Translations under genes and position numbers: made by a program
Part shown: positions 58,998-64,000 of the stretch, piece after piece
Layout: each line of letters begins with the position of its first letter
Position numbering within the stretch: position 1 is the first letter of the stretch
NCBI RefSeq assembly: GCF_002979555.1
Contig: NZ_PCOZ01000014.1
Coordinates: 1-64,000, forward strand
Reading direction: 5' to 3'
Length of the DNA: 64,000 bases
DNA from: Pseudomonas sp. MYb60
GTDB taxonomy: Bacteria; Pseudomonadota; Gammaproteobacteria; Pseudomonadales; Pseudomonadaceae
The notes under the pieces: model-generated
Told to the model about the DNA's origin: nothing
Database searches by the model: none
The model's input: the letters and a program-made list of their open reading frames with translations, nothing else

Positions 58998-59583
58998 CGC
59001 CTGAGGATCCTCGATAGGTACATGGACAGGTTGTCGTCGCGCCGGGATGCCGACGGCGACGAGGGTGATTGTGTAGGCGTAAACGGTTGAATATCAACCG
59101 GTCATAGGATGATACCGGGTCGCATAAAAATAATTGCATGAGCGAGTGCCAGGTCGAGCGTCCAAAAAATCAACGTCCAAATATAAATTTTAATTGCTTA
59201 TAAAACATATAGTTAACAATCAAACCTAACAGAAAAATAGAAAACTTCTGATTAGCTTTTTCTTGGACACCTGCGTTAACGGCTGTTTTCAAGAGAAAAA
59301 ACGGTCTAACGCCTCCGTTGATTTCAGATGGTTGTACGATCACCTTAATGGCCAATGCAGCCCGACCCTTCTAAAAACAATCAAAAGGTGCGCACCCATG
59401 ACCCAGCATTTCACCCTCTCGACTCCTCCCCCGAATGCCCCTGTCCGAAGGCGTATCTGATCGCCTGACAGCAGCTGTTCGCGCCTTTTATTCAAGTAGC
59501 GATTGCTATGCCCCGACCCCGAAGGCATCGGCTTCGGCTGCGCGCGAACATCTCGATTCTTCTAACAATAAAAAGGTCTACTC
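58998..59583. other. Divergent intergenic region AraC / MFS
   Basis: AT-rich from about 59125 to 59260. It holds an inverted repeat CGGTTGA-ATA-TCAACCG (59084-59100) and a direct repeat CGTCCAAA at 59159 and 59174 (15 bases apart), both possible AraC-type sites. A 20-codon open frame (59398-59460) with AGGTG upstream might be a leader peptide or the remnant of a lost gene. The MFS start has AAGG eight bases upstream. Confidence 0.45.
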
Positions 59584-60933
59584 ATGTCGAACTCGCAAAC
59601 CACCTCGTCCACCGCGCCGTCGCTGGGTGTCGGTGCCCGGGACGCCGTGCAGCCACAACGACTGCCAACGCGTCGGCGCTGGTTAATGCTGTCGCTACTG
59701 CTGATCGCAACCATCATCAACTACATCGACCGGGTGAACATTTCGATTGCGGCACCGTTCCTTGCCAAGGATCTGGGCCTGGACAAGATCGAAATGGGCC
59801 TGATTTTTTCTGCATTTGCATGGACGTACGCCCTCGCCCTAGTGCCCGCTGGGTTTGTGGCGGATCGCTTCGGATCCCGATTCACCTACGGCGTATCACT
59901 GATCAGTTGGTCGACCGTCACCGTGTGCCAAGGCTTCGCCACGGGCTTCGCGTCTCTGTTCGGGCTGCGCCTGGCGGTCGGTGCCATGGAGGCTCCAGCC
60001 TTTCCGGCCAATAGCCGCGCGGTGACGGTGTGGTTCCCAGCCCGGGAACGGGGCATGGCCAGCAGCATTTACGTATGCGGCCAGTATCTGGGCACGGCAC
60101 TGTTTACCGGTGTGCTGTTATGGCTGGCGACAACCTATGACTGGCGACATGTGTTTTACAGCACCGGCGCACTCGGCATTGTCTTCGGTGTGGCCTGGCT
60201 ATACCTATACCGCGATCCATTGAACTGCAAAAAAGTCAGCAAGGAAGAACTGAGGTACATCGAGTCCGGCGGTGGCCTGGTAAAGAGCAGCCAGGAACGA
60301 ACTAAATTCAACTGGCGGCAGATCGCAGAGCTTTTCAGCTATCGGCAGATCTGGGCGATTTGCATCGGCAAGTTCGCCAGCACCTCGGCGTTGTACTTCT
60401 TCCTGACCTGGTTCCCGACGTACCTGATCGAAGAGCGCAAGCTGACCATGATCAAGGCCGGGATCTTCGCGGTATTGCCGTTCGTAGGCGCGACAGTAGG
60501 AATTTTGCTCGCCGGCATTGTCTCCGACCTACTTATCCGCCGCGGCTACTCAATGTCTTTCGCTCGCAAGCTGCCCTTGGTAGTCGGATCGATGCTGGGG
60601 ATGTCTATCGTTCTGGTGAACTTCACCGACTCGAACGTAATCTGCATTGCCGTGCTGACCATCGCCTTCTTCGCCCAGGGCATCGCCTCGTCCTCGTGGG
60701 CGGCGGTATCGGAGGTGGCGCCCAAGGAACTGATCGGCCTGACCGGCGGGGTCACCAGCCTGGCCGCCAATATCGGCGGAATTGTCACCCCGATCGTGAT
60801 TGGCGGCATCGTCCACGCAACCGGCACGTTTGCCTACGCCTTCTGGTTCATTGGCGGCGTGGCGCTGATTGGCACCTTGTCTTATTCGTTGCTGCTCGGC
60901 CGCTTGTATCGCATTGAACTCAAGGCGCGCTGA
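59584..60933 (+). CDS. MFS transporter, anion:cation symporter type
   Basis: A 449-residue 12-helix permease with NYIDRVNISIAAPFLAKDLG near the first helix, FAWTYALALVPAGFVADRFG and AFPANSRAVTVWFPARERGM. This subgroup includes galactonate/glucarate and other sugar-acid transporters. It is the first gene of a four-gene cluster (permease, FAH hydrolase, SDR, 2-hydroxyacid dehydrogenase), so the likely cargo is an organic or sugar acid. Confidence 0.92.
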   Translation: MSNSQTTSSTAPSLGVGARDAVQPQRLPTRRRWLMLSLLLIATIINYIDRVNISIAAPFLAKDLGLDKIEMGLIFSAFAWTYALALVPAGFVADRFGSRFTYGVSLISWSTVTVCQGFATGFASLFGLRLAVGAMEAPAFPANSRAVTVWFPARERGMASSIYVCGQYLGTALFTGVLLWLATTYDWRHVFYSTGALGIVFGVAWLYLYRDPLNCKKVSKEELRYIESGGGLVKSSQERTKFNWRQIAELFSYRQIWAICIGKFASTSALYFFLTWFPTYLIEERKLTMIKAGIFAVLPFVGATVGILLAGIVSDLLIRRGYSMSFARKLPLVVGSMLGMSIVLVNFTDSNVICIAVLTIAFFAQGIASSSWAAVSEVAPKELIGLTGGVTSLAANIGGIVTPIVIGGIVHATGTFAYAFWFIGGVALIGTLSYSLLLGRLYRIELKAR

Positions 60934-61032
60934 GCTCAGAAAAGCGTTTTTCTCCAACACGAAGCGGCTTTCGTCCAACTTCGCAAAATGATGCCGCCGT
61001 AGGCTGATGCTTCCAACAGGACAACGACAAAA

Positions 61033-61725
61033 ATGACTATGACCGAATACGTTTTCACTCCGGATTTGCCCGTGACCTTGCCGGTTGCCGGCAGCCAGCA
61101 GCGCTTTCCCGTTGGCCGGGTATTTTGCGTCGGACGCAATTACCCCTGGCCAGATACTCAAGGGCAATCCCGCCAGCCGCCCGTGTTCTTCATGAAACCG
61201 GCGAACAACGTGGTGGATGCCGTGGGTGAGGTGGCGTTCCCGTCGTTGACCGAAGAATTCGCCCACGAAATCGAACTTGTCGTGGCGATTGGTGAAGGTG
61301 GCGCGAACATTCCGGAAAGCCAGGCCTTGGCATATGTTTGGGGCTACGCCGCCGGACTTGACCTGACTCGTCGTGATGTCCAGCGTCTGGCCAAATGCAA
61401 TGGTTTGCCTTGGGAAGGTGCCAAGGTGTTCGACGGCGCCGCACCGATGACCGCCATTGTGCCGGTCACTCGCACAGGGCATCCCGATGGGGAGTTGTGG
61501 TTGAACGTCAATGGCGAGGAACGCCAGCGCGACAGCCTCGACAGCCAGATCTGGTCTGTCAGTGAAATCATCAGCCGTATTTCACAATACGTCGCTCTCA
61601 GAGCCGGCGACCTGATCATGACCGGCAGCCCGGCAGGCGTCGATGTGCTGCAACCCGGCGACATTATCAATGCCGGAATCGATGGCATCGGCCAACTGGA
61701 AATGCGCGTCAGTCAGCGTCCTTGA
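61033..61725 (+). CDS. Fumarylacetoacetate hydrolase family protein
   Basis: A 230-residue enzyme of the FAH C-terminal type. Metal-binding acidic residues are seen in EEFAHEIELVVAIG and DLTRRDVQ, and the GDLIMTGSPAGVDVLQPGD end is typical. Such enzymes cleave C-C bonds of 2,4-dioxo acids (fumarylpyruvate, 2,4-diketo-3-deoxy sugar acids) or isomerise related compounds. ATG 61033 and 61039 are both possible starts. With the neighbouring SDR it resembles the last two steps of non-phosphorylated deoxy-sugar-acid routes, but the substrate cannot be fixed. Confidence 0.87.
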   Translation: MTMTEYVFTPDLPVTLPVAGSQQRFPVGRVFCVGRNYPWPDTQGQSRQPPVFFMKPANNVVDAVGEVAFPSLTEEFAHEIELVVAIGEGGANIPESQALAYVWGYAAGLDLTRRDVQRLAKCNGLPWEGAKVFDGAAPMTAIVPVTRTGHPDGELWLNVNGEERQRDSLDSQIWSVSEIISRISQYVALRAGDLIMTGSPAGVDVLQPGDIINAGIDGIGQLEMRVSQRP

Positions 61726-61767
61726 CCCCGGCATTCGCACCCTCGAATTGAATAAGGAGAAAACACC

Positions 61768-62526
61768 ATGAACAGTTCTTTGAAAGTAGCCCTGGTGACC
61801 GGCGCCGGCAGCGGAATCGGCCGCGCCGTGGCCCTCGGCCTGCTGGCCGATGGATTCAAACTGGTATTGGCTGGACGCCGGCCCGAGCCTTTGCAGGAAT
61901 TGGTCGATTTGGCAGTCAACGAAGGACACGAAGCGTTAGCAGTGCCCACCGATGTGCGCGATCCGGCCAGTGTCGACGCGCTGTTTGCAACCATCGCAGA
62001 GGTGTACGGGCGCCTGGACGTCGTATTCAACAACGCCGGGGTCAATGCCCCCGCCGTACCACTAGATGAACTAACGTTCGAGCAGTGGCGAAACGTGATC
62101 GACACCAACCTCAACGGCGTTTTCCTCTGTGCTCGCGGCGCCTTCGCACTGATGCGCCGGCAACAGCCACAAGGCGGTCGCATCATCAACAACGGTTCGA
62201 TTTCAGCCCATACTCCACGACCTTTGAGCAGCGCTTATACCGCCAGCAAACATGCGGTGCTGGGACTGACCAAATCCCTCGCCCTTGACGGGCGAGAATT
62301 CAACATTGCCTGCAGTCAGATCGACATCGGCAACGCCCTGACTGAAATGTCGGTGCGCATGACCAAAGGCGTACGCCAGGCCAACGGCACCATCGCGGTA
62401 GAACCGATGGTGGACGTCAAGCATGTGGCCGATGCCGTGCGCTACATCGCCGGTCTGCCGCTGGAGGCGAACGTCCTGAACATGACGGTCATGGCCACCG
62501 CCATGCCGTTTGCCGGTCGCGGTTGA
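61768..62526 (+). CDS. SDR-family oxidoreductase
   Basis: A short-chain dehydrogenase of 252 residues with the cofactor motif VTGAGSGIGRA (10-20), NNAG (88-91) and catalytic Ser144, Tyr157 and Lys161 (SAYTASK). A charged ARRP-type end of beta-2 (LAGRRPE) suggests NADP use. It lies 42 bases after the FAH gene with AAGGAGAAAA upstream of its start. Likely role: oxidation or reduction of the cluster's hydroxy/keto acid. Confidence 0.9.
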   Translation: MNSSLKVALVTGAGSGIGRAVALGLLADGFKLVLAGRRPEPLQELVDLAVNEGHEALAVPTDVRDPASVDALFATIAEVYGRLDVVFNNAGVNAPAVPLDELTFEQWRNVIDTNLNGVFLCARGAFALMRRQQPQGGRIINNGSISAHTPRPLSSAYTASKHAVLGLTKSLALDGREFNIACSQIDIGNALTEMSVRMTKGVRQANGTIAVEPMVDVKHVADAVRYIAGLPLEANVLNMTVMATAMPFAGRG

Positions 62527-62559
62527 ACCCGCCATTCCATTTCGTTATTTGAGGTTTAC

Positions 62560-63516
62560 ATGAAGCCAGAAGTCTTGCAGCTCAGCCCGATCCTGATCCC
62601 TGAAATAAACAGCCGGCTCAATGAACTGTTTACGGTCAGACGCTATTTCGAGCAGGCCGACAAACCAGCCTATTTGCAGGAGCATGGCGTGAGCATTCGC
62701 GGCGTGATCACCGGCGGGCATACCGGCATCAGCCAGGCGCTGATGGCGCAACTGCCCAACCTGGAAGTGGTGGCGGTCAACGGCGTGGGCACCGATGCGG
62801 TGGATCTGGCCTACGCCCGGGATCGCGGGATCCGCGTGACCGCGACGATCGGCGCGCTGACCGAAGATGTCGCCGATCTGGCGATCGGATTGTTGATTGC
62901 TGTATGTCGTGGGTTATGCACCAGTGATCGTTACGTGCGCTCGGGCCAATGGCCCCACAGCGCGACACCGTTGGCACCGTTGCCGTTGGCCCGCCAGGTC
63001 TCCGGCATGCGCATCGGTATCGTCGGCATGGGCCGCGTCGGGCGGGCAGTGGCGACCCGCGCAGCGGCGTTCGGCTGCCCGATCAGTTACACCGATCTGC
63101 AGCCGATGAGCGATGTGAACTACACCTTCATCGCCGATCTGCAGCAACTGGCCAGCAACAGCGATGCGTTGATTCTCGCGGCCGCCGCCGACAAGGCTGA
63201 AGCCATCATCAATGCCCAGGTGCTGCAAGCCTTGGGCAAGGGCGGGTATTTGATCAACGTGGCTCGCGGCAAACTCGTCAACGAGGCTGATCTGGTGTCT
63301 GCGCTTGAAGCAGGTGAGATCGCAGGTGCGGCGCTGGATGTGTTTGTCGACGAGCCGAACGTTCCCGAGGCGCTGTTCGGCAACGAGCAAGTGGTGCTGC
63401 AGCCACACCGCGCCAGCGCGACTCTGCAGACCCGAACGCGAATGGGCGAGATGGTGGTGGCGAGCCTGGTTGACAGTTTTGCCGGGAAAACACCACTTGG
63501 GTGTGTGACCGGCTGA
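62560..63516 (+). CDS. D-isomer-specific 2-hydroxyacid dehydrogenase
   Basis: A 318-residue enzyme with the glyoxylate/hydroxypyruvate reductase fold. It has a Rossmann motif GMGRVG (about 156-161), the catalytic Arg in INVARGKLVNE, Glu in DVFVDEPNVPEAL and His in QPHRASAT. It interconverts 2-keto and D-2-hydroxy acids with NAD(P)H. It is the last gene of the cluster, 33 bases after the SDR gene. No T-run terminator follows directly; the next strong hairpin is at 63733-63774. Confidence 0.92.
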   Translation: MKPEVLQLSPILIPEINSRLNELFTVRRYFEQADKPAYLQEHGVSIRGVITGGHTGISQALMAQLPNLEVVAVNGVGTDAVDLAYARDRGIRVTATIGALTEDVADLAIGLLIAVCRGLCTSDRYVRSGQWPHSATPLAPLPLARQVSGMRIGIVGMGRVGRAVATRAAAFGCPISYTDLQPMSDVNYTFIADLQQLASNSDALILAAAADKAEAIINAQVLQALGKGGYLINVARGKLVNEADLVSALEAGEIAGAALDVFVDEPNVPEALFGNEQVVLQPHRASATLQTRTRMGEMVVASLVDSFAGKTPLGCVTG

Positions 63517-63853
63517 ATAACGGCCACCTTGGGGGAGTAGCGAACCTTCAGAGGTGGCAAGGCCATTGCGCGGTCGTTCAGGTTACCCACAGCTGGCATT
63601 TGATGTGGGTCCGGTAAACACGCCCTGTCTCGTTGGTAGATTCCGAGCAACACCTTCGTCAGCGCTTTGATCATTGTTGACGACGCCACGAATGGGGCTT
63701 GCCACACTCCAGCCTGGATAGGGTGTAAACCAAAAAAATGACCTGTTAAGCATTGAGGTTTACAAGTCATTTTCTGGGTTTATCGCCTATCACCGCGCGC
63801 AGGCAGTACGCAAAGGAAGGCATTTAGCTTGCCTCGTTAACGAGCACCCTAGC
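63517..63853. other. Intergenic region with hairpin terminator
   Basis: About 340 bases. At 63733-63774 AAATGAC-C-TGT pairs with ACA-A-GTCATTT (one mismatch), with A and T runs at the ends, a likely bidirectional terminator between convergent genes. On the minus strand a frame in the rest of the spacer has a coding-like look (ALTKVLLGIYQRDRACLPDP) but I cannot assign it; it could be a transposase or other remnant. Confidence 0.5.
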
Positions 63854-64000
63854 TTAGAGCTCAACGGGTACACCTCGCCTCTTCAGCTCTTCCTTTATCA
63901 ATAACTTGGTGACCTTTCCGTAACCCGACTTCGGAAGAGCCTCCCAAAAAAATACATGTTTGGGCACCTTGTAGCGGGCTATGCGCGCAGTCATCCACTC
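63854..64000 (-). CDS. AMP-binding acyl-CoA synthetase, C-terminal fragment
   Basis: The last 48 codons of a gene cut by the window edge. The protein reads ARIARYKVPKHVFFWEALPK and SGYGKVTKLLIKEEL to the stop at 63854. This is the C-terminal domain of AMP-forming ligases, with the catalytic Lys in SGYGKVTK. The substrate cannot be told. It is convergent with the hydroxyacid dehydrogenase cluster. Confidence 0.85.
   Translation of the reverse strand, partial: EWMTARIARYKVPKHVFFWEALPKSGYGKVTKLLIKEELKRRGVPVEL

Noticed and set aside
63550..63730. Transposase remnant before the final terminator
   Set aside because: A coding-like stretch is present on the minus strand, but no transposase motif, terminal repeat or target duplication could be seen.
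1..64000. CRISPR arrays, rRNA genes, prophage or integrative element borders
   Set aside because: No regularly spaced repeats, rRNA-like sequence, integrase or att-type duplication at the single tRNA gene was found.

Overview
The window is a piece of a Pseudomonas chromosome, almost certainly from the P. fluorescens group. Three things support this. The block thrS-infC-rpmI-rplT-pheS-pheT-ihfA-merR-tRNA-Pro has the Pseudomonas order. REP/REPIN elements with the core GGGGGCAAGCCCCC sit between many genes. Codon use is GC-rich throughout, with small AT-rich intergenic islands. No rRNA, CRISPR array, prophage or intact insertion sequence was seen.

Layout. 1-155: part of a structured interspersed repeat plus a REP. 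156-10003 (-): a complete type II secretion operon gspE-F-G-H-I-J-K-L-M-C-D, nearly every junction a 4-base overlap, ending in a secretin that looks like a lipoprotein. 10083-10295 (-): small exported protein. 10795-13548 (+): exported GH3 beta-glucosidase with a PA14 domain, a plausible secretion substrate. 13560-13965: REP pair and a long, highly folded repeat. 14060-15723 (-): TetR and LacI-type regulators, divergent from 15932-20386 (+): TonB receptor, FMN monooxygenase and SsuA-like binding protein (organosulfur scavenging). 20433-26744 (-): iron-type ABC importer and an STN-domain siderophore receptor. 26974-37568: an IclR-controlled accessory island with CoA ligase, alcohol dehydrogenase, enoyl-CoA hydratase, TonB receptor, MFS permease, DszC/SfnB-like flavoprotein and an M20 amidohydrolase broken by a one-base frameshift. 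37920-38495: hicA (broken) and hicB (intact).

38764-46220 (-) is the translation/IHF core block. Two hairpins in front of thrS have loops that copy tRNA-Thr anticodon loops (GGU and UGU), the expected form of a ThrRS autoregulatory operator. 46587-48621 holds small genes, including a CspA-family protein and an I78 inhibitor lipoprotein. 48655-55613 (-) is a ribose operon rbsBACRKD ending in an exported nucleoside hydrolase, so nucleosides can be split outside and the ribose imported. 56039-57127 (+) is periplasmic glutaminase-asparaginase with a sigma-54 promoter and two AauR-type sites. 57334-57982 has a LexA-box DUF1654 gene followed by a decayed endonuclease I gene. 58065-63516 is an AraC regulator divergent from MFS-FAH hydrolase-SDR-2-hydroxyacid dehydrogenase, a probable small catabolic unit. 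The window ends inside an acyl-CoA synthetase-type gene on the minus strand.

The best candidates for something undescribed are the thrS operator, the covarying structured repeat family and the 27-37.6 kb catabolic island. All functional calls rest on reading the sequence by eye; none was checked against a database.
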